This document shows positions 9,097-17,733 of a DNA stretch of 64,000 bases, one piece after another. Position numbers and translations under genes: made by a program. The stretch comes from Acetobacteraceae bacterium B3987 (GTDB lineage: Bacteria > Pseudomonadota > Alphaproteobacteria > Acetobacterales > Acetobacteraceae): assembly GCA_026537415.1 (NCBI GenBank), contig JAFNMF010000029.1:62001-126000 (forward strand), in the 5' to 3' direction. Every line of letters begins with the position of its first letter. The first letter of the stretch is position 1. Below the pieces are notes generated by a model. The model worked only from the letters and a program-made list of their open reading frames with translations. It was not told the origin of the DNA and searched no databases.

Positions 9097-9861
9097 TCAT
9101 CGCCCCTGAAAAGACGCACGCGGCATCGGCATATAACTGCCAACAACCAGCGCAAGAATCGTCACATCCGGGCTTTCAGCGGCACTATGACAGACCGTAT
9201 CGTCTGGTGCAGGCAGAATAATCGGCGATTGGAACTCCGGCTCAGTACTCTGAGGCCAAAGAACCATCTGCCCGCTTTCCTTAATCTGAACGGCCTTTAT
9301 GGTTGCCTCGAAACTATCCGAGACTCTGGAACGCTGCATCGCAACGACATAGTCCCCATTACGAGGCAAACGTCCTAACTCGGCAAAATTGATGACAATC
9401 ACCACTGAACCATCCTGAAAGACCCGGTTCATGGACTGTCCCTTTACTGTCAACCCATACCGCTTCAGACCGGGATAGGAAGCATCATAAGGGATGGTAA
9501 TCTCGTACTGATCTGAAACAGGCCATTCTTGAGCTTCTTTCCAAACACCTGCCTGTACTTCCCCGCAAACCTGCACTTGCGATACGGGCAGGCTGACTGA
9601 TGCATTAGCCTGTTCTTCTGCCTTTTCATTGTCAGAGCTGCTAATTTCGGCCACCAACGTAGCAACCGGAACACCTAGCACCTGCGCTAGAGCTGCCAAC
9701 TTATCCGTACGAGGAAGGTGTTTACGTCTGCGCATGTCTCGCAAAAAATCGACCCCTACAGCGGGGTTGATCTCTCGCGCTTTCAGACAGGCCCGTCTAT
9801 CAGACAGGTTCCGAGCCTCCAGCAAGGAATCCAGACGCAGCAACAACGATTCAATAGACAT
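9097..9861 (-). CDS. Prophage repressor, helix-turn-helix plus S24 (LexA/CI-like) peptidase
   Basis: The 254-residue protein has an N-terminal DNA-binding region (about 1-70) and a C-terminal S24 domain. Seen: the cleavage site Ala104-Gly105 in EVQAGVW, the catalytic Ser143 in VKGQSMNRVF, and Lys189 in EATIKAVQ as the general base. Proteins of this kind cleave themselves when activated RecA is present, which would tie prophage induction to DNA damage. A candidate operator lies five bases before the start codon, suggesting autoregulation. It is divergent from the early gene at 10102 and co-directional with dinB. It could alternatively regulate dinB. Confidence 0.9.
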   Translation of the reverse strand: MSIESLLLRLDSLLEARNLSDRRACLKAREINPAVGVDFLRDMRRRKHLPRTDKLAALAQVLGVPVATLVAEISSSDNEKAEEQANASVSLPVSQVQVCGEVQAGVWKEAQEWPVSDQYEITIPYDASYPGLKRYGLTVKGQSMNRVFQDGSVVIVINFAELGRLPRNGDYVVAMQRSRVSDSFEATIKAVQIKESGQMVLWPQSTEPEFQSPIILPAPDDTVCHSAAESPDVTILALVVGSYMPMPRASFQGR

Positions 9862-9865
9862 ATAC

Positions 9866-9878
9866 GGGGATTATCCCT
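9866..9878. promoter_or_regulatory. Candidate repressor operator O1
   Basis: Read on the minus strand this 13-mer is AGGGATAATCCCC, with a perfect GGGAT/ATCCC palindrome in its core. It lies just upstream of the repressor start codon and shares the form AGGG-N5-CCCC with the site at 9940-9952. Confidence 0.5.
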
Positions 9879-9930
9879 CTCAACTCTCTGTTGTCCAGAG
9901 TAAATCCTATCAATCTTGTGTTAATTTTTC

Positions 9931-9959
9931 TTGACAGTAAGGGTATTTCCCCGCATTTT
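9931..9959 (+). promoter_or_regulatory. Candidate rightward early promoter
   Basis: A consensus -35 TTGACA at 9931-9936 is followed after 17 bases by a weak -10, CATTTT (9954-9959). Operator candidate O2 fills the spacer, where a bound repressor would block it. It would drive the gene at 10102. Confidence 0.5.
9940..9952. promoter_or_regulatory. Candidate repressor operator O2
   Basis: The 13-mer AGGGTATTTCCCC lies inside the spacer of the candidate early promoter. It matches O1 in the outer AGGG and CCCC. Confidence 0.5.
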
Positions 9960-10002
9960 TGGGAAGCTTCCTTAGAAAGGCTCTCCGACACTTATCTATC
10001 TA

Positions 10003-10015
10003 GGAAGAATACCCT
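10003..10015. promoter_or_regulatory. Candidate repressor operator O3, weaker
   Basis: The minus strand reads AGGGTATTCTTCC, sharing AGGGTATT with O2 but not the full CCCC arm. It is a weak third site, inferred by similarity only. Confidence 0.3.
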
Positions 10016-10101
10016 CACTGCTGCCATCCTCTCCATAAGACTTATTGCCATGGGGCTAGTTCCCATCACGGACTATCACGCAGTTTTTCGGGAGATTTCC
10101 T

Positions 10102-10749
10102 TTGTCTCGTATCACCCACATCACGACCTCCCCCACACGGGAACGCACCCGCAAGGCCGACTATGAAGCCATTGGTCGCAAACGCCGCCGTGCCAATACA
10201 CTCGGTGCCTTAGCTTCACGCTTGAAAGCCGATGTCATTTCTGAGGCGGAACAGTGGATCAAGGACTGGATGCTCGCTGAGCATGGCTATCTCGACATCA
10301 TGAAAAATGGTGGAGCACCAGCATTGGCAGGGAATGTCTTCACCTTTAACGCCTTACAGGGCAAGGCTTGGGGACGACTGAATGCTTTCCGCCGTCACGC
10401 AGGGCGGGCACGGCATCAGCTTCTGGTCAACATGCTGGGACTAGGATGGTCTTTCACCTCTCTTGGCTCCAAGCTCTATCCTGACCTTCATCCTGACAAT
10501 GCCCGTAAAAAAGCCTCGGAAGACTGCGCCGCTACATTGGAAATGCTAGCTGCCTTCTGGCAAGAACAAAGACGTAAAAAAGCCCGACAGGCCGTTTCCA
10601 TCGCACGTCAGCATCGTAGCGGCATAGACGTAGCCACATTATCAAAACGCTACAACATCGCTCATGATGGCCTTGATAAGATCATAAAACATGGCGAAAA
10701 CATCTTAAACAAGCCACAAAAACTCACATCTGTGGAGTTCCGTATCTGA
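10102..10749 (+). CDS. Phage early protein of unknown function
   Basis: The 215-residue product starts at TTG 10102, with GGGAG seven bases upstream. The N-terminal 35 residues are very basic (RERTRKADYEAIGRKRRRAN). The C-terminal part (about 165-200) reads like a helix-turn-helix (SGIDVATLSKRYNIAHDGLDKIIKHG), so DNA binding is plausible. There is no membrane segment. It is the only rightward gene between the repressor and the terminase region and has its own strong terminator. This makes it a candidate late-gene activator or antirepressor; that role is inference. I do not recognise the family. Confidence 0.7.
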   Translation: MSRITHITTSPTRERTRKADYEAIGRKRRRANTLGALASRLKADVISEAEQWIKDWMLAEHGYLDIMKNGGAPALAGNVFTFNALQGKAWGRLNAFRRHAGRARHQLLVNMLGLGWSFTSLGSKLYPDLHPDNARKKASEDCAATLEMLAAFWQEQRRKKARQAVSIARQHRSGIDVATLSKRYNIAHDGLDKIIKHGENILNKPQKLTSVEFRI

Positions 10750-10821
10750 CTGACCCACTCCTCCCATCATTTTACTGTTGACAATCCACCCGCCTTATTA
10801 TACAAAAAGTACATCATCACG

Positions 10822-10854
10822 AGCCGTATGCCCAAAGGGGTGTACGGCTTTTTT
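10822..10854 (+). terminator. Rho-independent terminator after the early gene
   Basis: A 12-bp stem with two G-U pairs (10822-10833 with 10838-10849), loop AAAG and a run of six T. It separates the early gene from the late operon. Confidence 0.88.
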
Positions 10855-11032
10855 GATGGCTTCCCCAATGAGGCCACACCCTATTTTCTGCATTATGGAT
10901 CAACCCCAGCCTAGCGTTAGGCCTATGGTCCGCAGCTTCTCCGCCGTCTCTGTCATCCCTACCTAGAATTCACGGCATATCGCCATGACTGACACACGGC
11001 TCTCGTTTCAATAAGAAAACGGACATCATTCC

Positions 11033-11437
11033 ATGGCTTACACGCCTTCTCCCACAGTCGAGCCGTCGCTCGGATGCGGTCGCATTGTCATGACCAAACG
11101 TGGCCTTTGTACTATCCTTGCTGAAAAAGATAACTGTCTTGTCCTATGCCCCATCTACGAAGCTCCCAACCTAACACATAGGGCTGATATTCCCCTCAGT
11201 TGGCGGGATGAACTCATTCTGGGATTGAAACATAATGCCGTGGTGCGGGCCGTTCCCTTCCTGAAGCAGCGCAAGGCTGTCACACCACAACAGGCAAGCC
11301 TTTCCGCTTTTACTCTCACGCAGCTCCGTTTACGAACAAACCGGGAATTACAAAACACTGCTTTGGAAAATACCCGGCTGCCTTTCTTCTCCGGCCGACA
11401 TGCCAGCAGCAACCTCTATCATAGCCATGCCCCATAA
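11033..11437 (+). CDS. Phage protein of unknown function upstream of terminase
   Basis: The 134-residue frame starts at ATG 11033 and overlaps the terminase small subunit frame. It has no signal peptide or clear membrane span. Part of it (IVMTKRGLCTILAEKDNCLVLCPIYEAPNLTHRADIPLSWRDELILGLKHNAVVRAVP) looks like a small beta-rich globular domain. I recognise no family. Position and direction make it the first gene of the late operon. The 283 bases before it hold only the early terminator. Confidence 0.6.
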   Translation: MAYTPSPTVEPSLGCGRIVMTKRGLCTILAEKDNCLVLCPIYEAPNLTHRADIPLSWRDELILGLKHNAVVRAVPFLKQRKAVTPQQASLSAFTLTQLRLRTNRELQNTALENTRLPFFSGRHASSNLYHSHAP

Positions 11438-11882
11438 TAGAGACCGCAAAAGACCCATCACTTTCTCACAGAAACTCTTTGATGAAATGATGGAAGACCT
11501 CATGCTGGGCCGTCCCCTGCATGACATCTGCTCTGGCACACAACGTCCAACCCTACGCAGCTTCTACCGCTGGCTCCATAAGAACCCAGACCTGCTTCCC
11601 CGTTACCTTCAAGCACGAGACCTCTCTGCTGACAGTCTGGAGAGCACCATCCTCTCCCACATCACGGCCATGCCTGACAAAGCCGATACGGCAACGGTCA
11701 ATCTCTTCAAACTGCGCTTCGACATGTTGCGCTGGGTCATGGCCCGCCGTGCCCCGAAACGCTATGGCGAACGCCAGACCGTGGAACATACCGGGCAGGA
11801 TGGCGGCCCTGTTCATACCATCCAGCGTCTCATCATAGACCCTGCCGCTCCGGGCACGACACAGCCAGATACACAGACATGA
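11400..11882 (+). CDS. Terminase small subunit-like protein
   Basis: The 160-residue product (or 151 from ATG 11427) has a helix-turn-helix-like start (FSQKLFDEMMEDLMLGRPLHDICSGTQRPTLRSFYRWLHKNPDL). The body FKLRFDMLRWVMARRAPKRYGERQTVEHTG is typical of phage small terminase subunits, in particular the KYGDK/RYGER-VEH signature. It recognises the phage packaging site and delivers DNA to the large subunit, encoded 21 bases downstream. No strong ribosome binding site decides between the two starts. Confidence 0.82.
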   Translation: MPAATSIIAMPHNRDRKRPITFSQKLFDEMMEDLMLGRPLHDICSGTQRPTLRSFYRWLHKNPDLLPRYLQARDLSADSLESTILSHITAMPDKADTATVNLFKLRFDMLRWVMARRAPKRYGERQTVEHTGQDGGPVHTIQRLIIDPAAPGTTQPDTQT

Positions 11883-11903
11883 GTAATCAGACACAGGCAC
11901 GTC

Positions 11904-13133
11904 ATGACCAAAAAACAGCTGACCATCATGACGCCCCGTGCTTTTGCGCCTCTTCTCCAACCTGCCCGTTATAAAGGCCTCTGGGGTGGACGTGGCTCCG
12001 GGAAATCGCATTTCTTTGCCGGCCTACTGATCGAACAGGCCACGCTGCGCCCCGGTCTACGGGCTGTCTGCATCCGGGAAATCCAGAAATCCCTGACCGT
12101 TTCCGTTCATCAGCTGCTACGGGACACCATTACCCGCCTGAATCTAGCCCATCTCTTCACGGTTCTGGATAAAGAAATCCGCACACCCGGCGGAGGTGTC
12201 ATCCTGTTTCAGGGGATGCAGGCCCATAACGCAGAAACCATCAAATCTCTGGAAGGCATGGACATCGCCTGGGTGGAAGAAGCTCAGTCCCTCTCGGCAA
12301 CATCCCTAAAGCTCCTACGCCCGACCATCCGCAAGCCTCATTCCGAAATATGGTTCAGTTGGAACCCTAACCATCCCTCCGACCCTGTAGATGCCTTTAT
12401 GCGGGGAACTAACACAGCAGATGACCCTTCCTTCATGACCATTTGCGCCAACTGGTCAGATAATCCGTGGTTTCCAGACGTTTTGAATCAGGAACGAAAG
12501 CGAGACCAGAAACTAAGGCCACAAGATTATGACCATATCTGGGAGGGTGGCTATCAACAGCATCATGACGCTCTCATCTTCCCCGACCGCATTACGGTTG
12601 AAGAGTTCTCTACTCCAGAAAACAGCCGCTTCTATTTTGGTGTGGACTGGGGCTTCTCACGGGACCCTACGGCCATCATACGCTGCTTCATCCATGATGA
12701 TGTCCTCCATATCGATCATGAAGCAGGAGGGACCCATATCCCACTAGACACCCTGCCCGCCCTGTTCGACAGGATACCCGCCATCCGCCGCTGGCCCATC
12801 CGGGCCGACAGTGCCCGACCGGAAACCATCAATTATCTGAAAACCCGCCATCATTTCCGCATCACAGCCGCACGCAAATGGCCCGGAAGCGTACAGGATG
12901 GGATTGAACGGCTCCGCTCATTCCGTGCCATCCGCATTCATTCACGCTGCATAGAGACAGCCCGTGAGTTCCGTCTCTACCGCTATAAATCCGACCCGCT
13001 CACAGGCGATATCCTCCCGCAGATAGAAGATGCCAACAATCATTACATTGATGCCCTGCGTTACGCGCTGGATGGCCTCATCACCAACCGTTCCTCCCTG
13101 CCGGACTTCTCACGCTTTGCTCCACCGACCTGA
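11904..13133 (+). CDS. Terminase large subunit (packaging ATPase and nuclease)
   Basis: The 409-residue protein has Walker A GGRGSGKS at residues 28-35, Walker B IAWVEE at 121-126, and the coupling region SWNPNHPSDPVDAF. The C-terminal RNase H-like nuclease shows the acidic residues in FGVDWGFSRDPTAI, RADSARPETI and DANNHYIDALRYAL. It belongs to the PBSX-type large terminases. It pumps DNA into the prohead and cuts concatemers. The intact motifs argue that packaging is still functional. Confidence 0.93.
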   Translation: MTKKQLTIMTPRAFAPLLQPARYKGLWGGRGSGKSHFFAGLLIEQATLRPGLRAVCIREIQKSLTVSVHQLLRDTITRLNLAHLFTVLDKEIRTPGGGVILFQGMQAHNAETIKSLEGMDIAWVEEAQSLSATSLKLLRPTIRKPHSEIWFSWNPNHPSDPVDAFMRGTNTADDPSFMTICANWSDNPWFPDVLNQERKRDQKLRPQDYDHIWEGGYQQHHDALIFPDRITVEEFSTPENSRFYFGVDWGFSRDPTAIIRCFIHDDVLHIDHEAGGTHIPLDTLPALFDRIPAIRRWPIRADSARPETINYLKTRHHFRITAARKWPGSVQDGIERLRSFRAIRIHSRCIETAREFRLYRYKSDPLTGDILPQIEDANNHYIDALRYALDGLITNRSSLPDFSRFAPPT

Positions 13134-13143
13134 TGCGACGTGA

Positions 13144-13278
13144 TTATCCGGGATGACACAACGCCCAGAGCAACCAGAACCCCACAATCCCGCCCAATAT
13201 ACCCCCACTCAACAGAGCCAGCAGAAACAGCCGTCCGGCAATACGCTGCGATGAGGCTTTCCAGTCAATCCATCCCAT
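13144..13278 (-). CDS. Small minus-strand membrane protein inside the head operon
   Basis: This 44-residue ORF lies antisense in the gap between terminase and portal genes. It starts MGWIDWKASSQRIAGR and then has a single hydrophobic span, FLLALLSGGILGGIVGFWLLWAL, ending HPG. AGGA nine bases before ATG 13278 is a fair ribosome binding site. It probably inserts in the inner membrane. It resembles in style, not in sequence, the minus-strand membrane gene at 18316-18507. Function unknown. Confidence 0.6.
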   Translation of the reverse strand: MGWIDWKASSQRIAGRLFLLALLSGGILGGIVGFWLLWALCHPG

Positions 13279-13314
13279 GAATCATTTCCTTTTCGTTACA
13301 GATAGGCCCTTCCT

Positions 13315-14763
13315 ATGTCCGGTTTTTCTCTCTCACGCCTGTTTGAAGGGCAACACGCTGCGACCTCACGCCCTCGGCAAGAACCTACTGCTCCACGTCA
13401 CACCAGTTCAAACAAGAAGACCAACCCTCACTGGCTGACCCGCCTATGGCGGGCCGCCGCACACGACCCACCTGTTACTCACGACGGACCTGCCACAGCC
13501 TTCACTCCCTATCAACCACCGCCAGGTGTCGTGCCGGAAGGGTACGAACGCCCCGCCCCTCTCGGCATAGATTCCGCCTCCACGGGCATGGCTGATATCG
13601 CCAGCTGGGCCATGACGCAGACAGCCTCCCAGCCTTCATGGATGGCGGATGGTCTCGGTTTTCTGGGCTATCCGACTCTTGCCCAGATGGCCCAGCGGGC
13701 AGAATTCCGCAAGCCATGCGATGTCATCGCACGGGAAGCCACACGAGAATGGATCAGCCTCAGCACCCATAACCCCACAGGCCATACCCCCACATCCATA
13801 CCGTCCGATCCCAAAGCCCGCCTCCATGCGCTGGAAGTGGAAATGAAACGGCTGAATGTCCGTGAACTGCTCCACCAGCAGATTCTGGACAGTCTGCTCT
13901 ACGGCATTGGCCATATCTGGCTCAACATGGCCGATACACCCCGCACGACCTACGGGCAGACACTCCCGCTGCCCCTTACCTCCAACGGGGTCCGTAAAGG
14001 AACACTGGCCGGACTGAAAACCATTGAGCCGGTCTGGACCACACCCAACGCCTATAACGCTGACTCCCCCTTGCAGGATGACTATTACCGGCCCCGCAAC
14101 TGGTGGGTGCAGGGCTGCCTTGTCCATCGGGACAGGCTCATCAGCATGGTGCCTTATGGTGTCTCCGATCTTTTCAAGCCGTCATTCAATTTTGGTGGCA
14201 TGAGCCTGACACAGCAGCTGCGCCCTTATGTCCACAACTTCCTGCGGACACGCAACAGCATCAGCAACATCACGGCCAACTTCTCCAGACTTGTTCTAAA
14301 GACCGACATGGGCGGTCTCATGGCTACCGGCACGGGCGATGAGGCGGACCCGACCACCTCCATCACAGGCCGTGCCTCCTTCATGCAGAAGATTTCTGAA
14401 GGACAGGACATCATCGTGGCTGACCATCAGAATGAAGATGTGTCCGTCGTGGCAACCCCCCTGACAGGACTTGCCGACCTTCAGGCCCAGGCCATGGAGG
14501 CAATGGCTTCCATCCCTGGCATCCCGCTCGTCAAGCTCTTCGGCATCACACCGAACGGGCTGAATGCCTCTTCTGCCGGGGAAATACGGGTCTTCTACGA
14601 TGAAATCGCCGCCTTTCAGGAAGCACACATGCGGCCGGTCCTGAACCGCCTGCTCACCCTGATCCAGCTCAACCTCTGGGGTGAGACCGACCCTGCGCTG
14701 GAGATCACCTTCAATCCCCTCTGGCAGCAGACCACATCCCCACAGTCCTCCGAGGCCCCATGA
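13315..14763 (+). CDS. Phage portal protein, DUF1073 type
   Basis: The 482-residue protein fits the DUF1073 portal family: YPTLAQMAQRAEFRKPCDVIAREATREWISL, then LHQQILDSLLYGIGHIWLNM, LVHRDRLISMVPYGVSDLFKPSFNFGGMS and the C-terminal IPLVKLFGITPNGLNASSAGEIRVFYDEI. The portal forms the dodecameric ring at the head vertex through which DNA is packaged. The first 60 residues are a low-complexity basic region. It overlaps the next gene by four bases (ATGA), showing translational coupling. Confidence 0.88.
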   Translation: MSGFSLSRLFEGQHAATSRPRQEPTAPRHTSSNKKTNPHWLTRLWRAAAHDPPVTHDGPATAFTPYQPPPGVVPEGYERPAPLGIDSASTGMADIASWAMTQTASQPSWMADGLGFLGYPTLAQMAQRAEFRKPCDVIAREATREWISLSTHNPTGHTPTSIPSDPKARLHALEVEMKRLNVRELLHQQILDSLLYGIGHIWLNMADTPRTTYGQTLPLPLTSNGVRKGTLAGLKTIEPVWTTPNAYNADSPLQDDYYRPRNWWVQGCLVHRDRLISMVPYGVSDLFKPSFNFGGMSLTQQLRPYVHNFLRTRNSISNITANFSRLVLKTDMGGLMATGTGDEADPTTSITGRASFMQKISEGQDIIVADHQNEDVSVVATPLTGLADLQAQAMEAMASIPGIPLVKLFGITPNGLNASSAGEIRVFYDEIAAFQEAHMRPVLNRLLTLIQLNLWGETDPALEITFNPLWQQTTSPQSSEAP

Positions 14764-15692
14764 CCATTCTTGCCTATGACCGTACCGGCTCCGTCCGCAG
14801 TTTTGATGATAACGGACGGCTCCGGGTTGAGCGGACGCCCATCAGCAAGGCCAACATCTGCATCTATCAGGGCCGGGAAATCCCCGACCATGTCCGGCTC
14901 GGCCTGAAACCGGACCAGCCCTACCGCCTCCTGCGGGACCCAAAAGAACTGGAAAAGGCGGCAGACAGTTTCAACTCCCTGCCTGTTCTGGAGGAACACG
15001 TCCCCACCAGTGCGAACGCTCACCCACGGGAGCTGACGGTTGGCTCCACCATGGATAATGCCCGTTTTGAAAGCCCCTATCTGACAGTCGGCATGGTTAT
15101 TTTCGATGGCCCTGCCATCAGCCGCATCCAGTCCGGCGATCAGAAAGAGCTTTCCTGCGGCTATGCCTACGACGCCGACATGACACCGGGAACCCATGAC
15201 GGTCAGCCTTATGACGGACGCATGATCAATATCCGGGGTAACCATATTGCCCTCGTAACAAAGGGACGGGCCGGCCCTGATGTGCTGGTCCATGATTCTT
15301 CAACAGACAACGGGACATCCACCACCATGACACAGACAGCCGAAACACCCACGACCAGAACACCCGACCATGAAAACGCAGAAGCCGCTCTGAACGACGC
15401 CATCCAGAAGGCCCTCTCTGCCGATCGTGCCCTGCGTCAGGCTACAGAAGATGCCCGCCGCCTTGTCCGCCCGCTGGTCGGAGATGTTCACGGCATGGAC
15501 AGTGCCGAGGCCGTCTATCGCTATGCGCTCCAGCACAGCGGTATGGCGGCAGACAGCCTTGCCGACATCAATCAGGCCGGGCTGCGAGCACTGGTCCAGA
15601 CCCGTCTGACCTCCATGACCTCACCGGCTCCACACCCGCTGGCCGCTGACGGTGCAAGCACCCCCTCCTACACGGCCCCTCGCCGCTACTGA
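14760..15692 (+). CDS. DUF2213 protein, probable prohead maturation protein
   Basis: The 310-residue product begins YDRTGSVRSFDDNGRLRVERTPISKANICIY, a DUF2213 opening. It continues with LPVLEEHVPT, VGSTMDN, KELSCGYAYDADMTPG and IRGNHIALVTKGRAGPDV. The N-terminal 180 residues resemble a prohead protease fold; the C-terminal 130 are helical and could be a scaffold. The gene order portal - DUF2213 - cement - capsid supports a role in head assembly. Catalytic residues cannot be assigned with confidence by eye. Confidence 0.82.
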   Translation: MTILAYDRTGSVRSFDDNGRLRVERTPISKANICIYQGREIPDHVRLGLKPDQPYRLLRDPKELEKAADSFNSLPVLEEHVPTSANAHPRELTVGSTMDNARFESPYLTVGMVIFDGPAISRIQSGDQKELSCGYAYDADMTPGTHDGQPYDGRMINIRGNHIALVTKGRAGPDVLVHDSSTDNGTSTTMTQTAETPTTRTPDHENAEAALNDAIQKALSADRALRQATEDARRLVRPLVGDVHGMDSAEAVYRYALQHSGMAADSLADINQAGLRALVQTRLTSMTSPAPHPLAADGASTPSYTAPRRY

Positions 15693-15730
15693 TCTGCCAT
15701 CACAGTTCCAGCCTTACAGAAAGCATCTCC

Positions 15731-16231
15731 ATGTCCGATTTCCAGCAGAACGTCTCTTACACATGGCCACAGGGCTTTCCCGGTGCCCCGGCCAGTGCCA
15801 ATCCCATCCGCACGGCCATTGCTCCGGAAGGGGGCTTCATCGCCGGAACAGGCGGCCTGACCATTGCCCACTTCGTCTGGTGCAATGAGGACGGGCTGAG
15901 CCTGAGCAATACAGGGTCCACCACTCCAGCAGGGTTCCTCTACCGCACGCAGCAGGGACTGACGACACAGTATCTCCAGTCCGCCACCATGACCCTTCCA
16001 CAGGGCTTCATGGCCAGCATTGCGGAAGGTGGGGACTTCTGGGCCATCGCCTCCACAGCGGCCAGTGCAGGACAGGCCGTCTATGCCACCACAACCGATG
16101 GCAGCCTTCAGACAGCACCGGCAGGCAACGCTCCACAGGGAACAGTCGCTACTGGCTGGACCGTTGCCCGTGGCGGCAATGCGGGAGAACCGATCATCAT
16201 TTCCGGCCCCATGCACCCCATGACGGCCTGA
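15731..16231 (+). CDS. Probable capsid cement/decoration protein
   Basis: The 166-residue protein is rich in Gly, Ala and Thr and all-beta in character (GGLTIAHFVWCNEDGLSLSNTGSTTPAGFLYRTQQG). It resembles head-stabilising proteins of the gp24/cement kind encoded just upstream of DUF2184 capsid proteins. No catalytic motif is seen. The call rests mainly on size, composition and position. Confidence 0.65.
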   Translation: MSDFQQNVSYTWPQGFPGAPASANPIRTAIAPEGGFIAGTGGLTIAHFVWCNEDGLSLSNTGSTTPAGFLYRTQQGLTTQYLQSATMTLPQGFMASIAEGGDFWAIASTAASAGQAVYATTTDGSLQTAPAGNAPQGTVATGWTVARGGNAGEPIIISGPMHPMTA

Positions 16232-16290
16232 TGCACGCCCCATTACAGGCCCTGCCCTTCTCTGCCCCAGACCATCCATAAGGTATCACC

Positions 16291-17316
16291 ATGCCCCATT
16301 CCATTTCCTCCGCCATGCTGAAACGTGACTTCGGCATTCATGGCGTGATCGACCACACCATGGCTTTTGACGGTGCCGTGACATCTCCCAATTCCGGCAT
16401 TCCGTCCATTTTCTCCACCTATACCGACCCACGCACCATCAGGGCACTCATCACGCCCATCCGGGCAGAAGCCATTTATGGTCAGGGCCAGAAAGGTGAC
16501 TGGCTGACGGATACGGCACAGTTCCCCTTTGTCGAACTCTCCGGCCAGACAGCCTCCTATGGCGATTATGACAGCTCCGGGGACAGTGACGTCAACGCCA
16601 ACTGGGTGCAGCGTCAGTCCTTCCACTTCCAGACATGGACACGCTGGGGTGAGCGGGAAGCCGAGCGCATGGGGACGGCCCGTCTGGACTGGGTTTCCCG
16701 CAAGAATGAAGCCTCCATCTCCATCCTGAACAAGACGAGCAACCGCATCAGCCTGTTCGGGATGGAAGGGCTTCAGCTGCGTGGTGCCCTCAATGACACG
16801 GCCCTCCCGCCAGCCATCCAGCCCACACCCAAGATTGCCCCTTCCGGAGCGGCAACAGGCAGCAGTGACTGGCTGAGCATTACTGACCCGGTGCAGGTCT
16901 ATGCCGATATCCTCAAGGCCTTCCAGCAGCTTTCCGAACAGATGGGTGGTAATGTCACGCTGGAAAGCCCGCTGACTCTCGTCATTCCGACAGAGCGGCA
17001 GCAGTGCCTGCTCTATACCAACCAGTTCCGCACGTCCCTGCGGGACCTGCTGCGGGAAAACCTGCCCAATCTGAAAATCGAAACCCTGCCGGAAGCAGGC
17101 AGCACGCTTTCTGGCGGCCTCAGCAAGGTCACTCAGATGCAGCTCTTCCTGCGGGAAGTGGACGGGCAGGAAAGTGTCACGACCGCCTTCACCGAGAAGC
17201 TGCGTGCCCATGCCGTGGAGCGTTACAGCTCCTATATCCGCCAGAAGAAGTCCCAGGGCACATGGGGGACCATCTGGTTCTACCCGGTGGCCTGCGTCAC
17301 CATGACAGGAATCTGA
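16291..17316 (+). CDS. Major capsid protein, DUF2184 family
   Basis: The 341-residue protein has the family features: SSAMLKRDFGIHGVIDHTMAFDG near the start, DTAQFPFVELSGQTASYGDYDSSG and WGEREAERMGTARLDWVSRKNEASISILN. The C-terminal region is beta-rich (YIRQKKSQGTWGTIWFYPVACVTMTGI). It forms the HK97-fold icosahedral shell. An AAGG sequence precedes ATG 16291. A 511-codon antisense frame overlies it and is taken as a codon-bias shadow. Confidence 0.88.
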   Translation: MPHSISSAMLKRDFGIHGVIDHTMAFDGAVTSPNSGIPSIFSTYTDPRTIRALITPIRAEAIYGQGQKGDWLTDTAQFPFVELSGQTASYGDYDSSGDSDVNANWVQRQSFHFQTWTRWGEREAERMGTARLDWVSRKNEASISILNKTSNRISLFGMEGLQLRGALNDTALPPAIQPTPKIAPSGAATGSSDWLSITDPVQVYADILKAFQQLSEQMGGNVTLESPLTLVIPTERQQCLLYTNQFRTSLRDLLRENLPNLKIETLPEAGSTLSGGLSKVTQMQLFLREVDGQESVTTAFTEKLRAHAVERYSSYIRQKKSQGTWGTIWFYPVACVTMTGI

Positions 17317-17319
17317 CAC

Positions 17320-17733
17320 ATGGCCGATACCGTTACTGTCCTCTGCCGCCTGCCCTCCGGCATCCGGCTCGATCTGCATGACCTCTCCAGCCTGAGCGAA
17401 CGGACGCAGGCCACAGCCCCCATCATGGCCCCTCCACAGGCCCGGTCCTCCATCCTGCTGAACGGCATCCGGCAGGACACGCTCTATCACCCGGCAGAAA
17501 ACCGCCTGCTTGGCCGGGCCGGGCGTACCACCGTGCCAACGGACTTCTGGAAGGCCTGGCTGGAACAGAACAGGCAGAGCGACCTCATCACCCGGAAGAT
17601 CATCTTTGCCGAAAACACACCCGCCCGTGCCGATAACGCCATGACTGAGCTGGCTAAAGAACGCACAGGGCTGGAAGGAACCGACCCCACCACCCTGACG
17701 GACGGGGTCACCCCCATGCAGAAAACGGCGTGA
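17320..17733 (+). CDS. Phage head protein of unknown function
   Basis: A 137-residue product starts three bases after the capsid stop codon, so it is translationally linked. A short beta-rich N-terminus ([19 protein letters not shown]) leads to an amphipathic region ([31 protein letters not shown]). The motif of a bound plus '[14 protein letters not shown]' is typical of small conserved proteins between capsid and neck genes in this phage type. Function unknown. Confidence 0.7.
   Translation: MADTVTVLCRLPSGIRLDLHDLSSLSERTQATAPIMAPPQARSSILLNGIRQDTLYHPAENRLLGRAGRTTVPTDFWKAWLEQNRQSDLITRKIIFAENTPARADNAMTELAKERTGLEGTDPTTLTDGVTPMQKTA

Noticed and set aside
9891-10166. 91-codon plus-strand ORF across the repressor/early-gene gap
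   Set aside because: It overlies the promoter and operator region and the start of the supported TTG gene; no domain is seen.
10778-10966. 62-codon plus-strand ORF between early gene and late operon
   Set aside because: It runs through the terminator hairpin at 10822-10854 and has no credible ribosome binding site or domain.
14616-15293. 225-codon minus-strand ORF opposite portal/DUF2213 genes
   Set aside because: No domain or convincing start; overlapped by well-supported phage genes.
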